Assembly (NCBI GenBank): GCA_903885965.1
Contig: CAISKQ010000015.1
Coordinates: forward strand, 1 to 56,610
DNA: 56,610 nt
Source: an uncultured bacterium
Lineage (GTDB): Bacteria > Patescibacteriota > Minisyncoccia > Moranbacterales > GWC2-37-73
Direction: 5' to 3'
Under the pieces are notes generated by a model. The model saw only the letters and a list, made by a program, of their open reading frames with translations. It was not told the DNA's origin and did no database searches. A program made the translations under genes and the position numbers. Shown here piece by piece: positions 49,653 through 56,610 of the stretch; position 1 is the first letter of the stretch, and each line of letters opens with the position of its first letter.

Positions 49653-49668
49653 TATTTTTGGAAATTTT

Positions 49669-49694
49669 AAAAGGCATCGCGAGAGATGCCTTTT
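49669..49694. terminator. Bidirectional terminator between uvrC and the minus-strand gene
   Basis: AAAAGGCATC (49669-49678) and GATGCCTTTT (49685-49694) around GCGAGA. A/T runs on both sides suit the convergent genes. Confidence 0.88.
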
Positions 49695-49717
49695 GTTTTC
49701 AATGTTAGAATGCGTAA

Positions 49718-49930
49718 TCACGGTGCATTCGCCAATTTTATTATTGCAAAGCCTAACATGACAATGTCGGCTAGCATTATTATTAAGCCACATATTTGGA
49801 GTTTCTTCTTGTTTTCTTCATAGTTTTTGTATTTATTTGGAAAGTTGTAAAAACTGAAACCAAGATAGCCAATTACGATAAAGAATAGTAAAAAAACAAA
49901 AAATAATCCAGTAGGGGAGATGGGATGCAT
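49718..49930 (-). CDS. Small two-helix membrane protein
   Basis: 70 residues with two transmembrane helices (GLFFVFLLFFIVIGYLGFSF and ICGLIIMLADIVMLGFAII) joined by a charged loop (NKYKNYEENKKK). No family recognised. The start is the ATG at 49930 without a visible ribosome binding site. The clean convergent terminator supports it as a real gene. Confidence 0.55.
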   Translation of the reverse strand: MHPISPTGLFFVFLLFFIVIGYLGFSFYNFPNKYKNYEENKKKLQICGLIIMLADIVMLGFAIIKLANAP

Positions 49931-50041
49931 TGTTTTTTCTTAAATTGTTGTAAAATAACTGCTTTTTTTGCTATTTACTTCTATCGCTTAACTGAAGAAT
50001 AGTCAAGGACGTTTTATGTTTTATGAAGGTCGGATGAATAG

Positions 50042-50070
50042 TTTGCGTATTTAAATAGGAAAGGTATAAT
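50042..50070 (+). promoter_or_regulatory. Promoter of the secreted Cys/His protein, probably leaderless
   Basis: TATAAT (50065-50070) with a weak -35 (TTTGCG, 50042-50047) at 17 bp. The ATG at 50078 falls 7 nt after the -10 box. Confidence 0.55.
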
Positions 50071-50077
50071 AGTGCAT

Positions 50078-50473
50078 ATGAAGAAGATAATTAAAAAAAT
50101 CTTGGCTGGAGTTATTCTTTCGACAATCATGTTGGTTGTTGGGGGTTTTTGCAGCGGAACTATGGCGCAAGCTTCTTCGCATAAAAATCAGGATATGCCA
50201 GAAATTATGGATGCTCACTGCGGAGGAAATAATCAGGTAGAGCTCTCAACTAATATTCCTACTCATGATAGTGTGATGCCTTGCTGCGTGGGCAAGCATG
50301 ATAATTCCGAAATTGTTACACCTTCAGTTTTGATTGAGCGTTTGAAATTTTATCAAATTTCAGTTTCTCAGCGGGAAATTTGTGCTTTGCAATCAACAGA
50401 TCAAAAAACATACGCATCTTCGCCGTCTCCTCCGGAGCCGGATATACTTTCTTCCAGTATTCGCTTGGAATGA
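50078..50473 (+). CDS. Secreted small Cys/His-rich protein of a copper cluster
   Basis: 131 residues from ATG 50078; the GTG at 50072 would fall within or before the transcription start. The signal peptide (LAGVILSTIMLVVGGFCSGTMAQAS) is followed by a short mature part with HCGGN, SVMPCCVGKHDN and ICALQ. The CC-x4-H pattern in a small secreted protein is typical of metal-binding accessory proteins. It lies upstream of an HMA-cupredoxin fusion and CopA, so copper binding or sensing outside the cell is likely. No named family recognised. Confidence 0.65.
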   Translation: MKKIIKKILAGVILSTIMLVVGGFCSGTMAQASSHKNQDMPEIMDAHCGGNNQVELSTNIPTHDSVMPCCVGKHDNSEIVTPSVLIERLKFYQISVSQREICALQSTDQKTYASSPSPPEPDILSSSIRLE

Positions 50474-50482
50474 AAAAACTTT

Positions 50483-50504
50483 AACCTTATTTTTTAATAA
50501 GGTT
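50483..50504 (+). terminator. Hairpin after the secreted protein gene
   Basis: AACCTTATT, loop TTTT, AATAAGGTT. Only a short T-containing tract follows (GTTTGTGG), so termination strength is uncertain. Confidence 0.55.
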
Positions 50505-50514
50505 GTTTGTGGTG

Positions 50515-50809
50515 AAAGGGTTAACTTTTCTTTTTAGGAAAGAAAAGTTACAAAAGAAAATCGCGCCTACCTCGCGCTGTCAAAATTGCTACGCTGCTTC
50601 GCTAAAAATTCCCGCTGCACTTTTTCTACTGAAAAAGCTCGCTTGAAATTTTTTACGCTCATTCGCTTCAATTTTGAAACGCGCTTCGTAATGGCGCAAA
50701 TTGAAATGCAAAAATGCAGAGATGCAAAATTCTAGAATCTAAAATCAAGAATCTAAAATCTGCTCTCGTGTATTCGTAGGTTTATTAAAAAATATAAAAA
50801 CTTATAAAT
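50515..50809. repeat. Repeat-rich gap with TAACTTTTCTTT hairpin
   Basis: TAACTTTTCTTT (50522-50533), loop TTAGG, AAAGAAAAGTTA (50539-50550), followed by CAAAAGAAA. The same hairpin and flank occur inverted at 52515-52560. The rest (50560-50700) shows alternating GCTTCGC-like and AAATTTT-like words with partial self-complementarity (for example TTGAAATTTTTTACGC) but no ORF. No gene supported. Confidence 0.6.
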
Positions 50810-52264
50810 ATGAACAATAAAATAATCGTTCCGATTGCTGGCATGCATTGCAGAAGCTGCGAACTTTTGGTTGAGGACAGTTTGTCAGAAGTTACAAGCG
50901 TTCGGCGCAGTGTGGTTAATTTCAAAAAGGGCACTGCTGAAATTCATTTCGATCAGCAAAAACCTGAGGATAGTGAAATTGAAAAAGCAATTCGCGGTGC
51001 TGGGTATAGCCTTGGCAGTGACAAACCAAAAACTTGGCTGAGCAAAAATCCGCAGGATTATCAGGATTTGGCAGTGGCTGGAATTTTTTTGGTTGGTTTG
51101 TTTATTGTTGCGAAAAATCTCGGGCTGACAAATGTCAATCTTGGTGGCGTTTCAAATCCATCTAGTTTGGGCGTGGTTTTTTTGGTGGGAATCACAGCTG
51201 GGCTTTCAACTTGTATGGCATTGGTTGGTGGGCTGATTTTGGGAATTGCGGCCAGGCATAATGAGAAACATCCTGAGGCGAGCGCAATGCAAAAATTCAG
51301 GCCGCATTTGTTTTTTAATCTCGGCAGGATTGGTGGCTATGCATTTTTCGGAGCAATTCTTGGCTCACTTGGCTCAGCCTTGCAAATGTCAGGTTTGGTT
51401 TTGGGAATTTTGACTATTGCAGTTGGGCTGGTGATGTTGGCGCTGGGAGTTAAATTGTTGGGAATTTTTCCGCGTTTGGAAAATGCTGCCATTTCTTTGC
51501 CAACAAGTGTGGCTAAATTCTTTGGAATCAAAAAAGAAGTTAAAGAATATAGTCATCGCGGTTCAATGCTCACAGGCGCGCTGACATTTTTTCTGCCTTG
51601 CGGTTTCACCCAGGCGATGCAACTTTTTGCAGTGAGCTCTGGTAGTCCTGTTCAGGGGGGTTTGATTATGGGCATTTTTGCTCTTGGAACGGCGCCAGGG
51701 TTGCTTGGGGTGGGCGCTATCATTTCGGTAGTGAAGGGAATTTTTGCCAAACGTTTTTTCAAGTTTGCAGGAATCCTGGTGATCATCTTGGCATTTTTTA
51801 ATATCACCAATGGCTTTAATTTGGCAGGTTGGCAGAATCCAACAGTTAATAGTTCACAGTCAACAGTTCATAGCCAAAGTGTTGATCCAAATGTGAAGAT
51901 GGAAAATGGGGTGCAAATAATAAATATGGTTGAAACTTCAAGTGGATATTCACCGAACAAGTTTACTATCAAAAAAGGTGTGCCAGTGCGCTGGGTGATT
52001 GATGCTCAGGCTCCAAATTCTTGTGCTAGCAGTATTTTGGTTTCAAGTTTGAATATTCGAAAAACTTTAACAGCAGGACAAAATGTGATTGAATTTACTC
52101 CAAAAGAGGTTGGTAAAATTCCATTTTCTTGCGGCATGGGGATGTATACTGGTGTTTTCAATGTGGTGGATGACCAAGGCAATGGCGCCACAGCAGTTGA
52201 CGAAAAAACTCCGAGCGCTAGTATTCCCAAGGGAGTCTGCACGATGCAAGGATGCGGGAATTAG
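50810..52264 (+). CDS. HMA - SafE/DsbD-like membrane - cupredoxin fusion protein
   Basis: 484 residues in three parts. Residues 3-65: heavy-metal-associated domain with GMHCRSCELLV. Residues 80-340: six to seven helices of the SafE/DsbD-like type, with TAGLSTCMALVGGLILG and FFLPCGFTQAMQLFA, the latter carrying a conserved membrane Pro-Cys-Gly. Residues 375-470: cupredoxin-like domain (GYSPNKFTIKKGVPVRWVIDAQAPNSCASSI; IPFSCGMGMYTG), with Cys and Met possible copper ligands. A final CTMQGC tail adds two Cys. It probably moves copper or electrons across the membrane and hands copper over. Confidence 0.87.
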   Translation: MNNKIIVPIAGMHCRSCELLVEDSLSEVTSVRRSVVNFKKGTAEIHFDQQKPEDSEIEKAIRGAGYSLGSDKPKTWLSKNPQDYQDLAVAGIFLVGLFIVAKNLGLTNVNLGGVSNPSSLGVVFLVGITAGLSTCMALVGGLILGIAARHNEKHPEASAMQKFRPHLFFNLGRIGGYAFFGAILGSLGSALQMSGLVLGILTIAVGLVMLALGVKLLGIFPRLENAAISLPTSVAKFFGIKKEVKEYSHRGSMLTGALTFFLPCGFTQAMQLFAVSSGSPVQGGLIMGIFALGTAPGLLGVGAIISVVKGIFAKRFFKFAGILVIILAFFNITNGFNLAGWQNPTVNSSQSTVHSQSVDPNVKMENGVQIINMVETSSGYSPNKFTIKKGVPVRWVIDAQAPNSCASSILVSSLNIRKTLTAGQNVIEFTPKEVGKIPFSCGMGMYTGVFNVVDDQGNGATAVDEKTPSASIPKGVCTMQGCGN

Positions 52265-52608
52265 GTTTTTCTCTATGAATTACAAATTTGTATGAATGTA
52301 CGAAAACCCATAAATCTACAAATAAATATAGAAATTATAACATCTGTATTTTATATTCCGTATTTTACATTGCTCTCCGCACATTGCGCAGTGCGTAGGC
52401 AAAAGACAAATGATGAGCGTTAAGAAATTTTGAAACGCAGTGAGGTCAGCAGGCCGAACGGAGTGTAAATTTTAGTGAAGAGTGAAGTCCTTGCCACAGC
52501 AACAAGCACGTGCGGGATTTCTTTTGTAACTTTTCTATTAAAAGAAAAGTTAACCCCTGAATCAATTTATTAATAAATGTAATATTAAATTCGTAGGTAT
52601 AATATAAT
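52265..52608. repeat. Repeat-rich gap with inverted TAACTTTTCT hairpin and copA promoter
   Basis: TAACTTTTCT (52527-52536) pairs with AGAAAAGTTA (52543-52552). In reverse complement this and its flank match 50515-50560. GCACATTGCGCAGTGC near 52380 is a further small palindrome. The stretch ends with TATAAT (52598-52603) 5 bp before the copA ATG. No gene seen. Confidence 0.6.
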
Positions 52609-54966
52609 ATGAAAAGAATAAACTTATCTCTTTCTGGCATGCATTGCACTTCGTGCGCAATGTTGGTCGAGAGAACGCTTGGAAAAACACCTGGTGTTCA
52701 AAAAGCTAGTGTGAATTTTGCAGCCGAAAAAGTGTTGGTTGATTTTGATGAGCAGACAACTGATGTGCAAAAAATCATCGCAGCCATTGGGCGGGGTGGT
52801 TATGGTGCACAAGAAGTTGATGCTAAAGATAGTGAGTTTGAAGGCAAGAAAATAGCCAAAGAAGTTTCTGATTATTTCAGTAGGTTTATTTTCAGTGCAA
52901 TTTTGAGCTCTCCAATGCTGTATTTCATGCTGCTGGATTTTTTCAAGTGGCTGCCTGGTGAAAAAGGCCTGGCACCATACGTGGGAATTTTCTCGCTGCT
53001 GCTGACGATTCCGGTGCAGTTTGTGGTTGGCAAAGATTTTTATAAAGGCATGTGGGCGGCACTGAAAATGAAAACTTTCAACATGGATAGCTTGATTGCA
53101 ATTGGGACTTCGACGGCTTTTTTCTATAGTTCGTATAATTTTGCAACTTATGCAATTGCCAACAAGTCTGTGATTGGAGCGGGCGGAGCGAAAATTCCAG
53201 ATCTCTATTTCGAAACCGCTGCCTATTTGATAACCTTCGTTATTTTGGGAAAGTGGTTGGAAATTCGCACTAAGGGAAAAACTTCTGATGCTATCAAAAA
53301 GTTGATGGGAATGCAGGCTAAGACTGCACGTGTCCTTCGGCAGGCTCAAGATAAAATTATCGAGATTGATATTCCGATTGAAGAAGTTGTGCATGGTGAC
53401 ATTATTCTTGTGCGTCCGGGAGAAAAAGTTCCAGTGGATGGAAAAATGACCAAAGGCGCATCTTCAGTGGATGAGTCCATGCTTACTGGGGAAAGTTTAC
53501 CGGTAGAAAAAAGTGTCGGTAGCTTCGTGGTTGGAGGAACAATCAACAAGACTGGAAGTTTTGAATTTGAGGCCACAAAAATTGGCTCAGAAACGACGTT
53601 GGCTCAGATTATCCGCCTGATTGAAGAGGCTCAGGGATCAAAAGCACCGATTCAAAAGTTTGCTGACAAAATTGCAGCTTGGTTTGTGCCGGCTGTGATT
53701 GGAATTGCAATAGTAACTTTTCTATTGTGGTATTTTATTTTCGGTGCAACACTAGCTTTTTCTTTGATGGCTTTTGTGTCAGTGATTGTCATCGCATGTC
53801 CTTGCGCGCTAGGTTTGGCGACTCCGACATCTCTCATGGTTGGAACTGGCAAGGGCGCGCAATATGGAATCTTGGTGAAGGGTGGCGAAGCTTTGGAATC
53901 TGCCAGTAATATTTCAGCGGTTGTTTTTGATAAAACCGGAACGCTCACGCATGGAAAACCAAAAGTCACTGATGTTTTGATTTTTGGAGAAAATAATGAA
54001 AATGATGTTTTGGCAATTGCGGCGAGTCTGGAAAAACTTTCCGAGCATCCACTGGCTGAAGCGATTTATACCTATGCTCAAGAAAAAAATATCAACTTAA
54101 AAAATGTTGATGATTTCAATTCGATTCCTGGCCATGGTGTCAAAGGTAGTATTGGCGGGGTTGTTTATCATTTTGGCAATCGCAAGTTGGCGAGTGATTT
54201 GAAAATTAGTTTTGAGCATGTTAATGCTGAGCTGGAAAAGTTGGAGAATGAAGGCAAGACAGCGATGATTTTGACCGATGAAAAAAATGTTTTGGCCATC
54301 ATTGCAGTGGCGGACACTGTTAAAGAAACTTCGCGCGAAGCTGTGGCAAAATTAAAAATGATGGGCATTGAAGTTTTCATGATTACTGGTGATAATTTGC
54401 GAACTGCCAAAGCGATTGCAAAACTTGTTGGCATTGATGAGCAGCATGTTTTGGCTGAGGTTTTACCTGAGGACAAAGCTAATGAAGTGAAGAAACTTCA
54501 AGCGTTTGGGAAAAAGGTTGCTATGGTTGGTGATGGTATTAATGATGCTCCGGCTTTGACGCAAGCTAATGTTGGCATTGCCATGGGCACAGGAACTGAC
54601 GTGGCTATGGAGGCAGGCGATATTGTGATTATGAAAAGTGATTTGAATGACGTGGTGACATCACTGCAACTTTCCAAAGAAACCATGGGTAAGATTCGGC
54701 AAAATATGTTCTTTGCTTTGTTTTATAATGTGATTGGCATTCCGATTGCGGCTAGGGTTTTCTTTGCGTTTGGATTGATTTTAAAGCCGGAATTGGCAGG
54801 CCTGGCTATGGCGATGAGTTCGATTTCGGTGGTGGCTAATTCGCTTCTCCTGCGTTTTTTCAAGCCCGGCAAGAAAAATTATTTTTCCCTTGTTGCTCCT
54901 GTGATAATGATAGTCGTTTTTACTTTTGGGTTTATTTTGTTTGCTAAATTGAGTAGTAACATGTAA
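52609..54966 (+). CDS. copA: Copper-exporting P1B-type ATPase CopA
   Basis: 785 residues. One N-terminal HMA domain ([15 protein letters not shown]), eight transmembrane helices, actuator domain with [27 protein letters not shown] (the CPC copper site in helix 6), phosphorylation site [23 protein letters not shown] (ATP binding), [16 protein letters not shown]. An unusual VLRQAQDKI stretch at about residue 245 coincides with the DNA word TCCTTCGGCAGGCTCAAGAT, which looks like a dispersed repeat inserted in frame. The ATG sits 5 bp after a TATAAT, so the transcript may be leaderless. Confidence 0.96.
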   Translation: MKRINLSLSGMHCTSCAMLVERTLGKTPGVQKASVNFAAEKVLVDFDEQTTDVQKIIAAIGRGGYGAQEVDAKDSEFEGKKIAKEVSDYFSRFIFSAILSSPMLYFMLLDFFKWLPGEKGLAPYVGIFSLLLTIPVQFVVGKDFYKGMWAALKMKTFNMDSLIAIGTSTAFFYSSYNFATYAIANKSVIGAGGAKIPDLYFETAAYLITFVILGKWLEIRTKGKTSDAIKKLMGMQAKTARVLRQAQDKIIEIDIPIEEVVHGDIILVRPGEKVPVDGKMTKGASSVDESMLTGESLPVEKSVGSFVVGGTINKTGSFEFEATKIGSETTLAQIIRLIEEAQGSKAPIQKFADKIAAWFVPAVIGIAIVTFLLWYFIFGATLAFSLMAFVSVIVIACPCALGLATPTSLMVGTGKGAQYGILVKGGEALESASNISAVVFDKTGTLTHGKPKVTDVLIFGENNENDVLAIAASLEKLSEHPLAEAIYTYAQEKNINLKNVDDFNSIPGHGVKGSIGGVVYHFGNRKLASDLKISFEHVNAELEKLENEGKTAMILTDEKNVLAIIAVADTVKETSREAVAKLKMMGIEVFMITGDNLRTAKAIAKLVGIDEQHVLAEVLPEDKANEVKKLQAFGKKVAMVGDGINDAPALTQANVGIAMGTGTDVAMEAGDIVIMKSDLNDVVTSLQLSKETMGKIRQNMFFALFYNVIGIPIAARVFFAFGLILKPELAGLAMAMSSISVVANSLLLRFFKPGKKNYFSLVAPVIMIVVFTFGFILFAKLSSNM

Positions 54967-55033
54967 TAAAAGATTATGCTAGAATGGGCGTAGTAGTTGA
55001 TAGTAGTTAATTTTTAATTAATTCAAAAAACAT

Positions 55034-55318
55034 ATGATGTATGGATATAGAGTGGGTCATGGGTTTGGGCTTTTTGGCGAATTGTTTTCGCTGATTTTTT
55101 GGGTTTTGGTTATTTGGCTGATTGTTTCTTTGATTCGTCACAAGCACAGCGGGAAAGGTGCCTGTTGCGGTTCAGCAGCTTTGGAAAATTCCTGCTGTGG
55201 AAAAAAAGTTGACAACGCCACTGACATCTTGCGTGAGCGTTTTGCCAAAGGCGAAATTTCCAAGGAGGAATTCGAAGAAAAAATCCAAGTTTTGGAAGGC
55301 AAAAAGACAATCGGTTGA
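55034..55318 (+). CDS. Small SHOCT-domain membrane protein with Cys pairs
   Basis: 94 residues. Gly-rich N-terminus, one transmembrane helix (LFSLIFWVLVIWLIVSLI), then a linker with two Cys pairs (GACCGSA and NSCCGKK) and a C-terminal SHOCT motif (ATDILRERFAKGEISKEEFEEKIQVLE). SHOCT peptides typically sit at the end of membrane proteins. The Cys pairs and position after copA suggest a copper-linked role. Starts 67 bp after copA on the same strand. Confidence 0.82.
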   Translation: MMYGYRVGHGFGLFGELFSLIFWVLVIWLIVSLIRHKHSGKGACCGSAALENSCCGKKVDNATDILRERFAKGEISKEEFEEKIQVLEGKKTIG

Positions 55319-55339
55319 AAAATTTCTTGTTTGTGTTTA

Positions 55340-55371
55340 AAAAAGTGAACATTTGCATGTTCACTTTTTTT
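55340..55371. terminator. Intrinsic terminator
   Basis: GTGAACAT (55345-55352), loop TTGC, ATGTTCAC (55357-55364), T run; A run on the other side. Ends the copper cluster. Confidence 0.92.
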
Positions 55372-55385
55372 ATATTCTATTTTTG

Positions 55386-55423
55386 AATATGCTATTTCCC
55401 GCATATGCGGGAAATAGCATATT
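55386..55423. repeat. 38-bp perfect palindrome 1
   Basis: Each half is AATATGCTATTTCCCGCAT and its reverse complement. Shares the centre CCCGCATATGCGGG with the palindrome at 56338-56375 and, imperfectly, with 55490-55527. Confidence 0.95.
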
Positions 55424-55489
55424 AGATAAATAGGTAAAAAGAAAATATAGAATTGCATGTCCGCATAGTAAGCTTTCGTGCATATTAGT

Positions 55490-55527
55490 AATATGTTAAT
55501 TCTGGCATATGCGGGAATTAACATATT
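55490..55527. repeat. 38-bp palindrome 2 (imperfect centre)
   Basis: Left arm AATATGTTAATTCTGGCAT, right arm ATGCGGGAATTAACATATT. The arms match except for two positions in the left centre. Compared with copy 1, GCTA/TAGC has become GTTA/TAAC, a paired change. Lies 110 bp before the PaaX/Cas2-like gene. Confidence 0.92.
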
Positions 55528-55637
55528 GTCTGATTTTGGAAAATACAATATAATTAAGGAAAAAAGAGTGAGGAAAAAATAAAAAAGCGAAGGAAATAAA
55601 AAGAATAAGCAAGCTAGAAAAAATAAAATAAAAATGT

Positions 55638-56294
55638 ATGGCTGAAAAAAAGAAAAAGAAAATTCATAAAAAAGAAGTTTCAAATAAAATACCAATAAAA
55701 GAACGGTTGGAGAATTTTTTCTATTCTGACACCCCAACCGCTACTGCCACAAAGTTCTTATTGATGTTTGTTGGCATTGGTGTAATTGTTTGTGGCGGGG
55801 CAATTGTGCCAGGCATTTTAAAGGTGATTGATGAATTTGGGATGCCTGAAGAAAAATCAAAAAAATATTCTCGCAAGCAACTTGATAATGCCTTTGCTCA
55901 CTTAAAGCGACAAAAACTGGTGGAAATAATCAAGGAAAAAGATGGTAAGATGCATGTGAAGCTTACCAATAAAGGTAAAAAGAGAATGGTCGAATTTTCA
56001 ATTGATACTTTGAAAATAAAAAAACCAAAGAAATGGGATAAAAAGTGGCGGGTGCTTATGTTTGATATTCCTACTAAGCCGAAAATATACAATCAAGCTC
56101 GCGAAGCTTTGAGATCAAAAATAAAGGAACTCGGATTTTTTCAAATGCAAAAGAGTGTTTGGGTTTGTCCCTTTGAATGTGAAGACGAGCTTTTGTTTGT
56201 GGCTGAGTTATACCATGTGGAAAAATATATTGAAGTTCTCACCGTGGAAAAACTTTTGCATGAAAGTATCCTTAAAAGAAAATTTAGACTTTAG
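55638..56294 (+). CDS. Membrane-linked PaaX/Cas2-like protein
   Basis: 218 residues. Residues 1-20 are very Lys-rich; residues 38-62 form a hydrophobic segment (TKFLLMFVGIGVIVCGGAIVPGIL); residues 70-130 are a winged helix (SRKQLDNAFAHLKRQKLVEIIKEKDGKMHVKLTNKGKKRM); residues 134-215 are a ferredoxin-like Cas2 fold (KWRVLMFDIPTKPKIYNQAREALRSKIKELGFFQMQKSVWVCPF). MFDIP carries the Asp found in Cas2; FQMQKSVWVCPF matches PaaX and Cas2. PaaX proteins are repressors; Cas2 is a structural or nuclease subunit. No cas1, cas3 or array is nearby. Three palindromes surround the gene. Confidence 0.8.
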   Translation: MAEKKKKKIHKKEVSNKIPIKERLENFFYSDTPTATATKFLLMFVGIGVIVCGGAIVPGILKVIDEFGMPEEKSKKYSRKQLDNAFAHLKRQKLVEIIKEKDGKMHVKLTNKGKKRMVEFSIDTLKIKKPKKWDKKWRVLMFDIPTKPKIYNQAREALRSKIKELGFFQMQKSVWVCPFECEDELLFVAELYHVEKYIEVLTVEKLLHESILKRKFRL

Positions 56295-56337
56295 TTTGAA
56301 TTGCGAAATTTTTTTATTTGTATTTTTTTTATTCATA

Positions 56338-56375
56338 AATATGCTAAATCCCGCATATGCGGGATTTAGCATATT
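56338..56375. repeat. 38-bp perfect palindrome 3
   Basis: Left arm AATATGCTAAATCCCGCAT and its exact reverse complement. Same centre as palindrome 1, with AAA/TTT-type changes in the arms that keep pairing. Lies 43 bp after the PaaX/Cas2-like stop codon, in the position of a terminator though without a T run. Confidence 0.95.
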
Positions 56376-56403
56376 ACTCAAAGTGTGATTTGAAGGGAAT
56401 TTG

Positions 56404-56456
56404 GGTGTCATTTTAGATGATGTATCAGGGAGGCTCTTGGTGTCATTTTAGATGAT
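56404..56456. repeat. Two direct copies of GGTGTCATTTTAGATGAT
   Basis: 18-bp identical words at 56404-56421 and 56439-56456, start-to-start 35 bp apart, just before the terminal inverted repeat. They may be element ends or binding sites. Confidence 0.85.
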
Positions 56457-56470
56457 TTGACGCGTCCGCA

Positions 56471-56610
56471 AGTATATTCCAATACAGGAATGATACCTCA
56501 AATGTAAGCTACAATATTGGGCATTTTTGAAAAATTTAGTTAACTTTAATTTTAGAAAATACCTTCATTTTCTCTTTTCTCATTTCTTCACCAGCTTCAA
56601 TGTCACTTTT
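56471..56610. repeat. Right copy of the 140-bp terminal inverted repeat
   Basis: Exact reverse complement of bases 1-140. Beyond it (56470 and below) the sequences differ from the left flank at once. Confidence 0.95.
56536..56610 (-). CDS. Truncated 3' end of an unidentified repeated gene (second copy)
   Basis: Minus-strand mirror of 1-75: 24 codons followed by TAA, ending FSKIKVN. The gene body lies beyond the window edge. Confidence 0.4.
   Translation of the reverse strand, partial: KSDIEAGEEMRKEKMKVFSKIKVN

Noticed and set aside
52624-53394. Minus-strand ORF of 256 residues
   Set aside because: Lies opposite the well-supported copA gene; its composition (His, Cys, Asn-rich) is typical of an antisense shadow and no domain is visible.
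55138-55737. Minus-strand ORF of 199 residues
   Set aside because: Runs through a terminator, two palindromes and parts of two plus-strand genes; Phe/Leu-rich low-complexity translation.
55386-56375. CRISPR array next to a Cas2-like gene
   Set aside because: Only three palindromes with unequal spacing of about 66 and 810 bp, arms that differ between copies, no regular spacers and no other cas genes. The protein is better described as PaaX/Cas2-like.
1-56610. Recoded TGA (Gly or Trp) as in some Patescibacteria
   Set aside because: Several well-defined genes end in TGA at the expected length and Trp is encoded by TGG in conserved motifs. The one in-frame TGA in the EmrB gene is explained by a frameshift.

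Overview
The window is AT-rich, gene-dense DNA with the standard genetic code (TGA is used as a stop) and many short intergenic regions. The gene set suggests a Candidate Phyla Radiation / Patescibacteria genome, probably from the Parcubacteria group. The pointers are a UvrC that stops before the usual C-terminal helix-hairpin-helix, small two-helix pilin-like proteins in tandem, DUF5666-like secreted proteins, DUF1016 nucleases, an ECF sigma factor beside an alpha-2-macroglobulin, and start codons that mostly lack Shine-Dalgarno sequences, several being placed so that the mRNA would be leaderless. The lineage is inferred; there is no rRNA or marker phylogeny in the window. I found no rRNA, tRNA or CRISPR array.

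Layout. The first and last 140 bases are perfect reverse complements of each other and carry the same truncated ORF end, so the window is bounded by two inverted copies of one repeat. Region 0.2-5.4 kb: an ABC-F ATPase, a membrane-anchored unknown protein and four tandem pilin-like genes. Region 5.4-9.0 kb: a MarR-HlyD-EmrA-EmrB efflux operon whose EmrB frame is broken at a G6 tract. Region 9.0-14.7 kb: an ECF sigma factor with a candidate anti-sigma factor, then a MacA-MacB type ABC export system followed by a DUF5666-like protein. Region 14.7-18.6 kb: DedA, a GT4-GT2 fused glycosyltransferase and RarA, tightly packed behind one promoter.

Region 18.6-27.8 kb is an accessory island: two DUF1016 (PDDEXK) nucleases, a DUF4145 protein, a TrmB-like regulator, an unknown protein, a HAD phosphatase, a Gfo/Idh oxidoreductase and a phage-type antirepressor. 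It is separated by large non-coding stretches full of hairpins, including two related copies of a multi-hairpin array, a foldback element inserted in a 5' leader, and recurring promoter cassettes.

Region 27.8-33.2 kb is a MarR-HlyD-RND efflux operon on the minus strand with a clear palindromic operator. Region 33.2-39.4 kb holds an ECF sigma factor and a 1763-residue alpha-2-macroglobulin-like protein; both are preceded by the same bipartite motif, GTTACC-N15-CGTTGTAA, which is probably the promoter of that sigma factor. A cell-wall hydrolase behind a candidate attenuator follows. Region 40.4-49.7 kb brings together uvrB, uvrA and uvrC with a DsbA-like oxidoreductase and three small membrane proteins on the opposite strand. 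Region 50-55.4 kb is a copper-handling cluster (secreted Cys/His protein, HMA-SafE-cupredoxin fusion, CopA ATPase, SHOCT protein).

The right end holds a membrane-linked PaaX/Cas2-like protein bracketed by three palindromes that keep one core while their arms co-vary. I rate three things as most likely to be new biology: the PaaX/Cas2-like gene with its palindromes, the ECF sigma-macroglobulin unit with twin promoters, and the duplicated hairpin-array loci.
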